NCBI RefSeq assembly: GCF_905163445.1
Contig: NC_053193.1
Location: 5,518,001-5,582,000, forward strand
DNA length: 64,000 nucleotides
Origin: Pararge aegeria
Lineage: Eukaryota; Arthropoda; Insecta; Lepidoptera; Nymphalidae
Direction: 5' to 3'
Numbering within the stretch: the first letter of the stretch is position 1; the number at the start of each line of letters is the position of its first letter. The position numbers and the translations under genes are program-made. A model generated the notes under the pieces. The model was not told the DNA's origin, ran no database searches, and was given only the letters and a program-made list of their open reading frames with translations. This document shows positions 45,262-59,145 of this stretch, piece by piece.

Positions 45262-47268
45262 TCTCTATTAATTCTACTAATTCATGTTATGACTTTAGGA
45301 AACAGTGGCAGTAGGTAAAACTGCCCTCAATATCCAGCCAGATCTATAAAAATCGGATTCCATTGCTTTAGGTTTTTTAATTAAATTGACCGATTGACAA
45401 ATTTCATGATTAATTTTATCGATATTGAAGTTTTTTGTCATGAAAGCTGATAAAAGATGGAGAGGGAAAAGCGAGACGGAGAATGTAAGGTGATATTTAT
45501 TGATATAGAATGATTAACTTAATTGAGTCTAACCAATAAGGATAATTCACGTCTGCGCCAAGCAAATTCCCGTCGCATCTCTAAAAGTCCTTGATAGTTT
45601 TCTTTCCTTGTTTCTTTAACTTGAAATGACTATTTCAAATTAAATACTAGTAGGAAAGCAGGTGCCAATGTGAAGTTTCGCCCCGATTCGGAAACATTGT
45701 ATATCCTATAGCGGAATAGTGGCAACGAAAACAATGCGGACCTCATAAATATTAATTCCGATAACATATTCCCTAGCATACTACCATTATTAAATCACCT
45801 TCAAATTGACTTTCCTCAGACTGCGCAGTAACTATTAAAGGCTTCAGGCTTCTATACTATTCCTAAAAACTGTATCTACGCAAACATTAGTGACTAACTT
45901 CAGTAAGATCAACTTAGATCGCGTTATGTAACGACAATAACTTACTCAGAATACTGTTCTAAGTAAGTTGTCTGAAGGTTTGATACAAAAGCTGGCGGTT
46001 TCTAAAGAGTGTATCTAATTTTTAAGCTAAGTTTCGGTTTTGTCGACTGCGTACCGCAACAAGTGTTTCAGCTGTTAATTGAGTTTAGCGAACGTAATTA
46101 TGGTAGTTAGGTAGTATTGTTACGTTGGGTAACCATGATCTTTTACGTAAACTTGATTGTAAACGGAAAATGGATTTTTGTGTCACAAGCGCTTCTGTCG
46201 TAACTTACATACAATAAACATTAATAAAGCTAAACTTGCTTAAAATCCACGCATCCAGGCAACTGTGAACTTTGCAATTTATAATTCTTGACGCCGGCTT
46301 GTTATTTAACTACAAAAAAACCTTTTCTTTTTGTATTCTGGCTTTAGAAGTCGGTTTTTTTTAAGAACATGACATGTTATTGTCTGTCCAGGTAAGATAC
46401 TTTTATTTTGAATGTAGTAAAATGTTACCTACTCCATAAAAATAGGGTTTCCTTTTCCGCTAAAGTTTTTAAAAAAACGGGTTTAGAAAGAGCGCAGAAA
46501 TCAGGTTTTTTAATTTAAATTTTTTTAATACCCATAAAAAGTGACTGGACAAGAGGTAGTCGGAAGAAAATGCAAATATAAAAACAATTACCATTTTCCG
46601 TTGATTGTCATATTGCGCTGGAAGCCAAAGTTACCCAACCTGACTGTATCTAGTATATTGTAAGCGTTATTTATAAACTCCGTAGTAATTTTAATACTGA
46701 ATGTGCTAGCTATCCGTCGTAACGCCAACTATTGGTAGTATACCCTCGATTAGGTGTGGTTTCTTAAAAGAGGGTAATATATAGGTATAATAAATCTAAA
46801 AAAATCCCTAGCTAAACGACTATAGCTTTGAAGACCCCGTGTCTTCATGCAAAGCACGAAGCATATGCACGGTAGCATATCTTTTGTTTTTTTTTTTGCA
46901 ATCATGATAGACAATGGAGATTGTCCACCTGGCAGTCTATACAGTTGTTATCTTAGTGATACGAAATTACGTTGGAAACTCCGACAAGTTGCTACAAAAT
47001 TATACTTAAACCCTTGGGTATTTAAAATTCTGTAACCTCAATTCCCAGATATAGAATTCGTCGTGCTTCATCCGAGTGCCAACTAAAGTTACAAAATTTA
47101 GAATGCAACTTCTTTGACGAACAACTTTTGTAGTTTTTAACGATATTTTCAATTCCCCGTGAACTGAATAACCTTGCTGATGAAAAGCCGAATACTATGG
47201 TCATTAAATAGAGCAATACATCGCAGACCATGCTAGCACGTCCTACAAAGTTCCACTCTATGTACATC
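45262..47268. other. No gene seen
   Basis: AT-rich, possibly 3' UTR or downstream flank of the two-pass membrane protein gene. No repeat family recognised. Chance frames only (46847-47035). Confidence 0.4.
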
Positions 47269-47276
47269 ACCCGGAT

Positions 47277-47619
47277 CAGTGCCGGATTAACCACGTACCA
47301 ATTGTAGCAATTGCTACGGGCCCTGCGCAAAAGGGGGCCCGGCATATTTAATACCGCTCATCTCTGACATCGCTCAGTCAGTCAGGCAGAGAAGCACACG
47401 CACCCACACACAGACATCGCCTATAGTAATTTCCTAAACTATTAATTACCCACCAAATTGTAACCTATAGATAGCAAATACGTATTGTATTTAAGGTACG
47501 TTTATACGTATTGAGTATTGAATTGTATGTTTACCACTTTATACTTAAGAATCAATAGCAGAACAAGGGCTCTTTTAAAGAATTTGCTACGGGCCCCGCG
47601 TTTGCTTAATCAGGCTCTG
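47277..47619. mobile_element. hAT-like non-autonomous element, 343 bp
   Basis: The left end CAGTGCCGGATTAACC and the right end (reversed) CAGAGCCTGATTAAGC are related, and both continue to a shared TTGCTACGGGCCC-type block. ACCCGGAT (47269-47276) and ACCCGGAG (47620-47627) flank it: an 8-bp target duplication with one change. Confidence 0.78.
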
Positions 47620-48393
47620 ACCCGGAGGTGTGTTAAGCCTCGTGTCCCTGATATCTTCTTCCACTCACTTCTATTAGACGTCATCTCACTATCGATTCCT
47701 TTTACACGCATATCTATCCTCTTCCATCTCTTCTTTGGCCTTTCTCTACTTCTGTTATATAAGTATATTATATTACACAAAATGCCTGGAGTACCTACCT
47801 AAATTAACCTAGGTGAATAAATAAATACTCTATTTAGCCTAATTTGACTTCTTATTAAAAAAAAAATACTTTTGCTGATGCTGATGGAGTTGTTAATTAC
47901 ATTATCAAATGAATAATTGACGCAATATGGCTTTAAAAACTACTTGAGTATATTTCTTCCTTTTTTGTCCAAGCAAATACAAAACTAAGTAACTGACAAA
48001 ATATCAAAACATTGTTAAAGTTGTTATTTAAGAAAACGATATCAGTAGGTATTTCTCTTTATTTATACCATCTATCGAATAGTTATCTTTTACCTACTTA
48101 AAAAGAAACCTTACCTAATCGTTTTACGAAATAAAATAGTGAATATATGATATAAATATAAAATTGTGTTAAAACTGCCTAAATACTAGTGGGAATTTAT
48201 ATCTAAATATAAAATCATAACTAGATATATAACTGACAATAATGATTGTTAACTGATGTATAATAGAGTGTTATGATGTATGCGCGATAATTTTATTTAA
48301 GTTTTAGTATGTCAACAATCGAGTGTAGTTCATGCGCCGAGTATTTAAAATATTTAACGATTATACACGACGTAATTATTATATTATATTATA

Positions 48394-48444
48394 TATACAT
48401 ACTTATATTATATTTATAGACTAAATATAATATAAGTATGTATA
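48394..48444. repeat. Short-spacer AT palindrome, 23-bp perfect arms
   Basis: Arms 48394-48416 and 48422-48444 around TAGAC. Low complexity (TA-rich), so less striking than the others. Confidence 0.9.
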
Positions 48445-51400
48445 CATACGACATAATTATATTATATTTATAGAGTATTTAAAAAAACTAAGTGAGTTCA
48501 AATAAAATAATATTTACGTTACAAAATATTTGATGCTTAACGTGGAAAAATTAAATTTTGTTTCAAAATAACAATGCAAGATAGTAATCATCTACAACTG
48601 GCGTGCTTAAATTTCATTCATTACATCACATATTAATAATAGTACATCATGCTCTATCCGAACAATTAAATATACTATCGGAACAATTAACTGTTTTATA
48701 CCATGTTAATATGTTATTTTGCCTTTACATTTATCAAAACCCTGTAAGGCACCTTCTTTTCATATTTTAATGTCTGCTCCTTGGACTAGGTATATCAAAA
48801 AATGATATAATGTTTTACCTAATAGATATAATTTGTATTAGTAATAAGTGTGACAGAAACTATAAAGTTACCCAACCTTTGCTCTTAATCAGACAGAACC
48901 CAAATACCTATAGTACCTACAGATCCCAGCCTTAGTTCTTTATATTAAAAATAAAATATTTTTTTCAAACAATAGGGTGCAATAATATGAAATGTATTCT
49001 ACGAAATAATTTATTCAATATGATAAAGTTGTTAAAAATATATTATTACCTATGTAATTTATGAATTTGAGAATATATTTACTATAATAGATATTGTAAT
49101 TATTAATGTAACATAATTATTGAACTTGGCGTTTGAACTACGTAAATACACCAAGTTATGATAAAAATGCTTAAATAATTAAGTATGTTTAGAGTGAGTG
49201 ATAGTTACTGTTTAACAGTTATGTTTTTAAAAATAAGAAACTGCAGTAAAGCACATTCCTTACATGCATCAGTAAATAATATTGTTAACACTTTTTATTA
49301 TTTATTTATAAATCCATAACTCACGGGAAATATACATTAGGTATATTGTTTATTTTTTAATATAATTGTGATAATTATTATGAAAGCAAAAAAAAAAACT
49401 ACATTGAAGATTTTATATATTTGGATAATAATTCAACATCAAATAATTTAATGTGAAATCATAATAAGTTTTATCTATATGACATGAATATTTTATGTGA
49501 ACATCAAAAAAAAATGTTATTAAAATATTGTATAAACAATAGGTTCTAGAAAATAAAATAACTCCAATATATTTTGATTTACTTTAACGATTTATCTATG
49601 AACTCAAGACTTTTTAAATCATATTTTACTCAAAATAATGTGACTTGAAGTGACAGAGAAGTGTTAGCAATATTATAATTTAACATATAAGCGTGCATTG
49701 TATATTGCACAATAGAGAAATACTGTTTATATACTTAATATATTATATATTTTAGAACTATTTGCACCTTTAGTAGTGGAATATTCAAATGTATATCTGC
49801 AGATTTAGCTAGAATATATTTGATGGGATAATGACACTACGGTTAGTACCTAAGTGTCTATACCTGAATTGCTACCACGAAACATCATTATAATCGAAAT
49901 TAACTTCAAAGTATTCATCGTTCAAACGAAAACACCAAAATGAAGATGATTTCGATGGTAATCGATGTTTGTGATGCCTTTACCTTGAAATATAACTATC
50001 AATAAAAATATATTTGAGTGGTATAAAGTTTTTGATTAGTTTTTTGTCAATTATAACTTTGTAATCAGATGAATGTAGTTGTTTTGAATTGTTTAAATCT
50101 AAGAATCGTCAATTAATTAATTATCATTTTTGCATAAGATATCTGCTTGTTTTCCTTAATCGCTATTTTTAACTCTAAATATTTTAAAATCCCATAAATC
50201 TTCTATTTGTCGAATCGAGCAATAAAATCTCACTGGACAAAATACCTTTTAAAATATTGTTTCTTAGGTTATCGTTTTAAAGAGTGTTTTTATCTTGTAC
50301 TTTACTATAATATATATTTATTATTGATATATTATAAATATATATATTTATAATTTATAAAATCCTGTGTGCAAGCATGTGAATTATTTAAATATAGCAT
50401 CCTATGCAAAATATAAAATATATTAACTGAGAAACACAATAAATATAATTTTACATGTTACATGAATTGAAAATATTATTCAAATCCGTCAGTACTATGT
50501 TATAATTGTACCATTGGTTGGTATGTTTGTTTGGTACATACGTGAAGACATTTGTGTTAAGTGTAATATTAATCTTTTAAAAATCTAAACCCACATAGAT
50601 AGATGTTAAGGAAAATTATGAGCTTTATTTAGACTTACTGGCTTATTTAACAGTGTTGTGTATATAGAAAACCATCATCATCTGTCGTTACGATATATCC
50701 ATATCTTAATTTTTAGTTTTTCCTCTCTCAAATTAAATTTTTTGCTTTTACCTCTTATATTTTATGTAAATTGTTATTTACAAAACGTAAAAAGAAGTTT
50801 AAACATATTTTGAATGTTATTATCAAGCGCACATAATCTGGTGACAGGGTTAAAATTTTATATTTGTCTACCAGCAGACGCAAACAGCAATCAGGGTCAA
50901 AATAAGCGTAGCATAGATCTATACTAGATTTCTTATTTTTTAATCACCACCTATTTATAATATCATTGTTGGGTAGTGCCCATTTGATCTATGGAGCATG
51001 CCGTCATCGGGCACGATGATTCCTTTTTCACTTTTTGTTACGTATAACTGCAAAAAAGCGATTTACTGGTGCCTACTTCTCACTAACATCACGTTTTAAA
51101 CTAGAACTTTGAATTTCCCAAATAACTCCGTTTTTACATCCCGATAATATACAGCTGTTCAGTTTGATAGTAATTGTTTAGAATTCTTGTTATGTTAATT
51201 TTGAATTTTCCCAAATAACTCCGTTGTTCCATTACGATAATTTACAGCTCTTAAGTTTGATAGTTATTGTTTAGAATTCCTGTTATGTTTATTTAATAAA
51301 ACAATTTAAACAAAAATGTAGATATCATTGTTGACAGATGAAGTTATGTTCCACAGCCCAAACCAAAACTGCCCTTATCGTTTAACTTTTTAAATCTTTA

Positions 51401-52704
51401 CACTTCAGCGCTAAATTCGGCCCTGAGTGCATAAATTTAAATATCACACATTTTCAAAAGTATTTTTACAAAAAAAAATTGTCTGCTTATTTATAGAATG
51501 ATATAACCTTTTATAGGGAAAATATTTACCTACACACCCCATTTTAAAAGCGTCAAAACATAATATATGATTCGCATCCGATCTATATCTATACTAAAAT
51601 TAGTTCTAAAGAAACTAACAAATAATGGAATTGTAAAGAAAACAAAATATTTACGATTACCGTACCGTACTGTATCGTATCCACCTATTTTTTTCGACTG
51701 TAAGAGCAAATGCACCAATTTTAATTTATTTTTTGTAATTGTCAGTTACGGTGTTCTTTTCAATACCCTAAGATAACCTAATTAATGGTGCTAGTTTGGT
51801 TGGACATAAATCTCCATTTTAAATTGAACATTTTTAAAGTATTCCTATCCTTATCCACGAGGCTTATTGTGTAAAGGATAGTAGCACTTTTAGAATTGGC
51901 AGCAGGTTTTGAAATTCGAAAATAATTTAACCGATTTCGTCGACAGATATCGGTAAAGTTTATTTGAAAGTTATGTATTTTTAAGTATAACGGTAACTTG
52001 ATTCAATCAATAATTAACTGGTAAATAAAAAAAAACAAAGCCGGTTGATGAATCAACACTTTCCGGTAAATTAATACTTACCGGTTTCAAGCCCTGCGTC
52101 AAATGGCTTATTGATTTGTGTATACCCAAATTAGATCGAATATTAATTATTGTGCTTCCACGCGAAGTTTACGAAGATCGCTTTCTTAAATCGCGCTGTT
52201 TCGCTTCGTATCTAGAATTCTATTTGCCTAGTCTAGCAAGATGGCTAACTATTTCAGGCCTAATTACTGATTTAGTTTAGAGTCGATTTTGTTGTAACTT
52301 ATTTACGAATTATGTGTAACGGTGTGTGTTGAACTAGTATTTACGTAATTTTAAAAATTAAATGGCTGTATTTTGAACAAGTTATTTCACTGATAGAATA
52401 TAAAAAGTTAGTTTTGAAAGTAATTTTCTTCATCGTTCAAAAAAAAGAAGGGTTTTAAAAATATATTCTAGATGCATAGACTTATTTTATTAATTATTTA
52501 AATAGGTAAAGTAAAACTTTTAAGTTAAGTAGGTAAGTGCTAGTTAAATTTATTCGCAAAATTGACATAAATAATGCCAATTTTGTTGCAAATTAAATGC
52601 AAATTTAAGTTGACAATCATCTGAAATGGGACTTGGTTGTTTTATTTTTACTGAGCTTGGCATTGCACCTGTAAGTTTTACTTACGTAAGGCAATTACGG
52701 AAGG

Positions 52705-52745
52705 AACTTACGATTAATTTAACCATGTTAAATTAATCGTAAGTT
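52705..52745. repeat. Short-spacer palindrome, 19-bp perfect arms
   Basis: AACTTACGATTAATTTAAC at 52705-52723 is the exact reverse complement of 52727-52745; spacer CAT. Confidence 0.93.
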
Positions 52746-54444
52746 GCCTATTGGCAGTGCGTGATCATATTCATTCTCCGTGAAACTCGATTCCGGCTTT
52801 TTATCAGACTTCCTTTTCTTCGTCTAATATCTTTTAGAAGTTATTTTATTGCAATGGTACTTCATTTGTCATTTCATGGCCCTTGCCACGTGACCAGCTC
52901 AAAAACTAAAAGTGTAGAAAATAAACAAAAAATTATATTCTATCAGTAGAGAATCATAGCAATAAATAACTGACGGAATTGCTTGACTGTAACATAAGTT
53001 ACTACTAACTACGTTTTTAAGGCAGCTTACAGCTAGAAATTAAGTTGCGACCAAAAGAGTTGTTCAGTATATAGCTATGAGTACAATTAATTTGTTAAGA
53101 CTAAGATGCTGTAAAAAAAACGTTCCTTTATGAATTAGTTTCTTTGAGTTGTAGTTTTATAAGACTAGTTATAGTTTACCACGCATAGACAAATGTTTTA
53201 ATTTCCCATAAGTACTTCGCTGTTGCTAAACAATTTGCAATCAGCAGTGATTTAATAAAAAAGACAATGAATCTCTCTTAATTATGGTATATAAACTTGA
53301 ATAAGTTTAAAAACTAATTTAAATATAGGAAACTAATAAATATAATTGAAAATAAAAACAGTCTGAAATTTGAAGTGTATTTGAATTCTGTAACTAACTA
53401 TAAGTGATTTCAAAACAGTGTTGATTTCAATCAATTAATTATTTTGTTTCTTCCATAATATTTCCATTCTCAAAACTATTTTTTATTTATTTAGAAATGA
53501 AGCCAAAGAAGGTACCGAACAGATTTTTAGCGTCTCTATCCAATTGCTATTCTTGAATAGTTGGTAAAATATAAACCTCGGTGACAAAAATGTCTTGAGA
53601 CAGCGTAAATGCTCTCCTGAATCAGTCTTAAGACAGTTTCATCAGTCTTAAGACAGTTTCATCAGTCAGTAGAAGTCCTCACAATGCAAGATAAATGTGC
53701 CCCAGTATTGTGTATGTACTTTTCTGACAGTTGTGGAGAACTTTACCTATTGTTAAGCTTTATCCCATTTTTCTTAACTGTCTTAAAATTAGAATTGTTT
53801 CCAAGTTTTTAGTGTAAAGTGCTTGTGTTTTGACTTTAAAAAAAATGTGTTTTAAAATAAATAAGTTAATATTATTGTCGCAAAAATAACTAAAAAATTG
53901 CTTGCATTTTAGTACAGGTTAGAAGAAATAGAGTAAGTATACCTACATAAAAATTCCTTACAATTACTACTACAGAAAATCGAAAATACAGTTGACAACT
54001 GTCAGAAAAATTACACAATACGGCAGCTGATTGATATAATATAATCACTGTGATGTAATGTTGATTATGAAAAGTTTTACCAATGAGATGGACGAAGGAT
54101 GGAAGTATCATGATGTAATGTTAATTATAAACTTTTGTGTTTGTAATATTTAACCTAATGAAAATAAAATTTAAAGAAAAGTTTGTCATTGCGCTCAATA
54201 AGTTATGAACGTTATTAATTAATTAATGTTTTTATATGAGATAATTATTATTATATGGAATGTTTAGTTTTTGTGTGTATAAACCTAAATAATTGTTTTT
54301 GTCATAACCACGGAATTTTGGTCGTACATCGTTTGTGTTATTTATAGGCATTGGTGCATATCATGTGTATAGAACAGATGATTAATCAAATAAATTAGAA
54401 CAGAAATATAGTTGAAGTGTACGTTTTATTTGGATTTCATCCTT

Positions 54445-54670
54445 CTAGCAGGGTTAATGGTTCTGGTCATTTATCAATAGCAACGGGAACGAATCGCTAC
54501 GGCCTCGCCTACCACCTGAACTCGCTAACAGCAAGGCTAGCAAAGGCAGTGGACAAAAATTGAATCCCCTGCCAAAGTACTATACCTACAATTTACGTGT
54601 ATAACAGCCAAAGCACAGCAACAGGGTATTTGTTCTTTTTCCGGAGAGAACATTAATATCTCCCGCCCGT
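54445..54670. repeat. Unclassified repeat, copy 2
   Basis: GGCTAGCAAAGGCAGTGGAC, AAAATTGAATCCCCTGCC, TAACAGCCAAAGCACAGC and TTCCGGAGAGAACATTAATATC share their layout with 32990-33215. Confidence 0.5.
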
Positions 54671-55632
54671 GCTGTCATCTGTTTAAAAAACATAAATCAA
54701 AGTTTTCGTGCGATGTCCAAGCGGCAGTCAAATGTCAAAAAACCTACACCTCAAACATCTTTTGTAATGTCAACTGACTTAATGTAATGTCAGCACTATT
54801 TAACTATTTAAAAGTTTAATACAAAATATGGAATATTCGGGATCAATTTTTTAGGAGCACATACATATCAGCTACTTTAACCGGTGCAGTTTTGTTCTTA
54901 GTAAGTTGTTTAGTTTTTGAGTCGTGAAAAAATTAATAAATGGCTGGAAATCGCTCCCGCGGTTTTTGGGAAATGTTCAAAAAATAACAACCAATATCGT
55001 TCTGTGTGGTTGTCGATACGTTTGAGAATGTATTTGTAACATAAATCTTACTGCTATAGAAGCTCCTATCATCATCAGACTATTAAAGTCCCACAGCTGG
55101 GCTAATAAGCCCACATAATAATAGTTACTTAAATATGATAATAAGCCCACTCTCTCATAGGAGAGGAGGGTCTAAAGCACACAGCATGCTGCTTCAAAAC
55201 GGATTGGTGGACAATTAGTGCCTGTTACACGATACCCGTTTGAAGATAGTTTAGAGGTAATAAATCACAACACATTATTAACATGTCATAATATAATCTA
55301 TTTATTCCAACTCTAAAATATTTTTAGTACCTATTAATACGAACAAATTTAAAACTAAAATAAATTTATTTACACACTCCCTTGAAAAGTCTTAAAATAA
55401 AATCACAACATATAAAATGGCTTAAAACCATTCTTACTAATAAAATTATTATTAAAGTAGTTGTCAATTTCGTTTTTTTTTTTATTTGTCAAGTCCAAAC
55501 ATTCTTATAGCAAATTGGAAATATTCAATACAGGTTGATTATTCGTAAGAAAATACTAGGCTAGCATGGGCTAAAGACATTTCGTCAATCGGGAAAAAAA
55601 AAACAAATTTTTATCCTCGTATACATAATATA

Positions 55633-56032
55633 CAACGTGTAACGAAATTACGAAATACTATTCGAAGGTGCATGAGTATATTTAATTAGGAATCACCCTG
55701 TAAACACATCAATTAAATAGAAACATATTTATTTTTCCATACAAATGAATTCAAAACATTCTAAATGTTTACTTATGACAACCCTATTGAATATAAAAGA
55801 ACGACACGTGCTTAGTTCCTACGCTATACGACGCGTACCTACTAAAGTGACAGGAGTCACTTTACTTTTACATTTGATGTTAGGGCTGTATCCGATTACT
55901 TTCACCAAAAACTATGGCAATGGTTTACTCAAAAACTATTAGCGTTTCGGTTTCACAGATAAGTCTCAGAGACAGTAAATAATGTACCTCTATAGCCTCT
56001 GAGGTATTATTTCGGTTTTCATTTACACGTTG
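55633..56032. mobile_element. 400-bp TA-flanked TIR element
   Basis: CAACGTGTAACGAAATTACG on the left and, reversed, CAACGTGTAAATGAAAACCG on the right, each flanked by TA. A TA duplication and terminal repeats suggest a Tc1/mariner-like non-autonomous element, but with only one full copy this is tentative. The left end with a different continuation occurs at 59018. Confidence 0.6.
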
Positions 56033-56039
56033 TATTTAG

Positions 56040-59000
56040 ATGTGGGAACTAGACTTTTTTTCTGTTTCGTGTAGTAAATTGGAAATATTCAATAAAGGTA
56101 AAATATTCAGTGGTGGGATTTATCGGGAGATACGATTTATGTATCTTGCCTTTGCTAGCCGTGCAGGAAGATTCTTTAGTCACTGTCCAGATTTCTCTCA
56201 AGTTTTAGGACTCCGTAAAATAAAATAGGTAAAAAATTAGCAGTGTATATTTTTCAATGAATTATTTTATCATTACTGTTAATTTTAAGTGTTTACAAGC
56301 TTAGCCTTCTGATAAGACCACTTTTTATGACTATGTTACTAAAAATAGTGAAAAGTATGTTTTAAAACAAAGAAAATGCGATTTTTACCCAAATTGAGGA
56401 GGTTTATGGGCTATTTAACATCACGCTCCGACCCTGAAAAGTAAGAGCAAAGGGTAGGCGATGCGATGTTGTCGATTTTAGTTTGTATGATACAACTTTA
56501 CTTAACAAAAGCAACACGCGGATGAAATCTCTGGCATCGTATTAATATATTAGTACTTTACTATTTTTGGTGATTTGAAATTTTGACACTGGCTAAATAA
56601 TCTGCCTGCATACCTTTAATTGTAGAACTTTTATACATTTACAAGGACCGTATTTTAATACATAATAATACACTAGGAATAATAAATATTTTAGTTCATA
56701 ACATCAAATCTGTTGTACAAATGATTTTTAAAATTTAATCGGATTCGTCCACCAACCCGCATTTCGCCAAACAGCGTGGGAGGTCAAAGCTCTAAATACT
56801 TTCCATCAAAAGATGATGAAAATTATGACTATTGAATTCTACATTTCCATAGCTTAGTAATAAAGGGGTAAGTGAAGAATCTTAAGGACGGTTCGCAGAA
56901 TTAGCAATCAATATTTATGATCAAGAACAATTTTCAGTTACAACAGTTTTGATTCGTATGTATCACTTTTAATTTTGACACTTGGTAAATATTAATAGCA
57001 CGGGCACATTTCAACACGCCAACTTATGCAACGCGACGCCATCTTGAGATAAATCAAATCCAGAATAATTCGGAAAGAATTTTAATAGTGTTTGTAAGAA
57101 TACAATATAGTTGCATAAGTCAACATGCGTGGCATGAAATGGCATGGCATATCCAAATTCACGCCACAAATGCTACGCCATTTAATTTCACGCGACGCCA
57201 TGCATTCTATAAATACCAAACCCAAAAGATGACGTGTTTCTGGTAATATGAAATATTCATGTTTGATTTGAATCAACATTAGTGGCGTGCGTGGAGTTGA
57301 ATGGCTTGTTGATTATCTGTGGTGGTTTTAAACATCACCTATGCAAGTCAACGCGCAAATCATTTAATAACCTACCACCAGGTGAGATCGCATTCAAAGG
57401 CTAACTAATAGATTAAAAAAATATAACAAGTAAGCTAAAGGATCTTCGGTAATTTTTCTCCTAGACTTGAATGGGACTGTATACCTAGTACAATATAAAT
57501 ATAAATAGCACAGCGAATAAGTTTCTTGTGCGTAAAACAAATACTCCAGGTTTTTTTATTCCATGGTAAGTGATTATGCAGTCTAAGATGGTAGCGGGCT
57601 AATCTGTTTTAAGCCAAATCGGTTCGGAACGCTAAATCGCTTCCGTCTTCCGCTGTGACTAACGATAGAGTACAACTTGCGTTGTCTTGCATAATGGCGG
57701 TTTACCTTTCGTATTGTATTAAATAGTAACTATTCAAAAGGACGATATTAAGGAGTTTTTTTAGTTTTTATAAAAATACATTCTGATCTGGAGGACATAT
57801 TTTGATATATTAGGTCAAACATCATAACTATCCTATTATTTCCAAATAACACAGATAAAAAATAAAATAAAGCATAATATAAAAATACAGAACTAAGAAC
57901 ATACAGAAGCCTCATTCAGACATTATTGCATGCAGTGCATTATGCCCAAAAACAGTGAAAACGCACCGCGAACATCTCACTTCACGACCGCGGAATGATG
58001 CCAACTCACAAACTTGTCCCATTTTCGCCATTTTATGGTCAACGTCGTTAAAAACATTAGAGTTAAAATAATTACTGTCAATAGCTAAATGGAACGAAGT
58101 GTCTAACCGCATGTTCGAGACACACTACTAAAGTGGAGTGGTGTATGATGCTTCAATATTAGTCGTGTTCACGGTTTCTGTATTATCTTTATTCTGTATA
58201 TAAACAAGAACACACCTGGACACACATTGTATAAAAATATCGAAAGTAGATACCAAAAAAAAGCACAACTTCTGAAACAGAATTTCGAATGTATAGTAAA
58301 ATAGAATTTAATGTAAATAAAAACTTATTGTACATTTTATATTACCTATTATAATGTATAGATATATTAACCGTGACTTTAGTATTTTTTTTCTAACAGT
58401 AAATACACACTACTTTTAGAAAAAAAAAACCTTTATAGAAAATGAATCAACATTACATTTTTAAAGCATACATCCTTTAAATGCATGCAATTTTAAAAGC
58501 ATGTTAGAAGAGTCTATGCGTCTGGTGTTGTAAAGTTGATAGCGTTTATTATCAGTTGAAAATACTCTTAGAATAATAGTTGGAAATCTACACAAATAAA
58601 AACTAAACAGTTCTTAAATAACAACCGAAAATACGTTTAATGGACGACACATAATAATACATATAGCACCTAATGATGTTATAAGAAAAAAGGAGGTATC
58701 GTTTGTGACAATTAGTGCTAAAAAATGGCATGAGACACGCACTCCAAATGCCTATTTTAAATATATAAAGCTAGCCCCTGGGAGGAATTTCTTGTACCCA
58801 ATTCCACCCCAAGTGGTGGATAGGGAATGGCACCCAATTATGAGTGGTATCGCGGAAGTTAAAAAGAGCCGACTTGAACCGCCAAAATCTCATGAAGTGG
58901 TGTGTAAGCATCAGTATCGGGCTGGAGCCATTGAGTTTTACGTAGAAACGAAAAGTTTTGCGCCAACTTCATGAGAAGATCAAGTTTTTGGGGAGCGCTC

Positions 59001-59137
59001 GAGTTGAGTTGTTGAATACAACGTGTAACGTAATTAAGTAACATCCATAAGATGCATATTTATTTTTCCATGAGTATTGATTCGTCTTCTAGACTACACC
59101 GGAATGGGATATCGTCAACAGGACACTCCGCTGTAAA
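56040..59137. other. No gene; scattered decayed repeats
   Basis: 57000-57360 carries three related blocks (ACGCCAACTTATGCAACGC, TTGCATAAGTCAACATGCG, TATGCAAGTCAACGCGC), probably an old foldback element. SINE D 3' ends lie at 57362-57415 (+) and 57548-57612 (-). The 89-codon frame 58705-58974 has no motif I recognise and I do not call it. Confidence 0.4.
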
Positions 59138-59145
59138 TATATAAG

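Larger units (their letters stand above)
47628..55055. other. 7.4-kb AT-rich, repeat-poor stretch
   Basis: Few recognisable repeats: an AT palindrome at 48394, a palindrome at 52705 and one repeat at 54445. No coding frame with recognisable content. It contrasts with the dense repeats before 39 kb and after 55 kb. Confidence 0.5.

Noticed and set aside
58705..58974. 89-codon frame with non-repetitive amino-acid content.
   Set aside because: No recognisable motif, no splice or neighbour support, and the end runs into a transposon-like terminus at 59018. Left uncalled.
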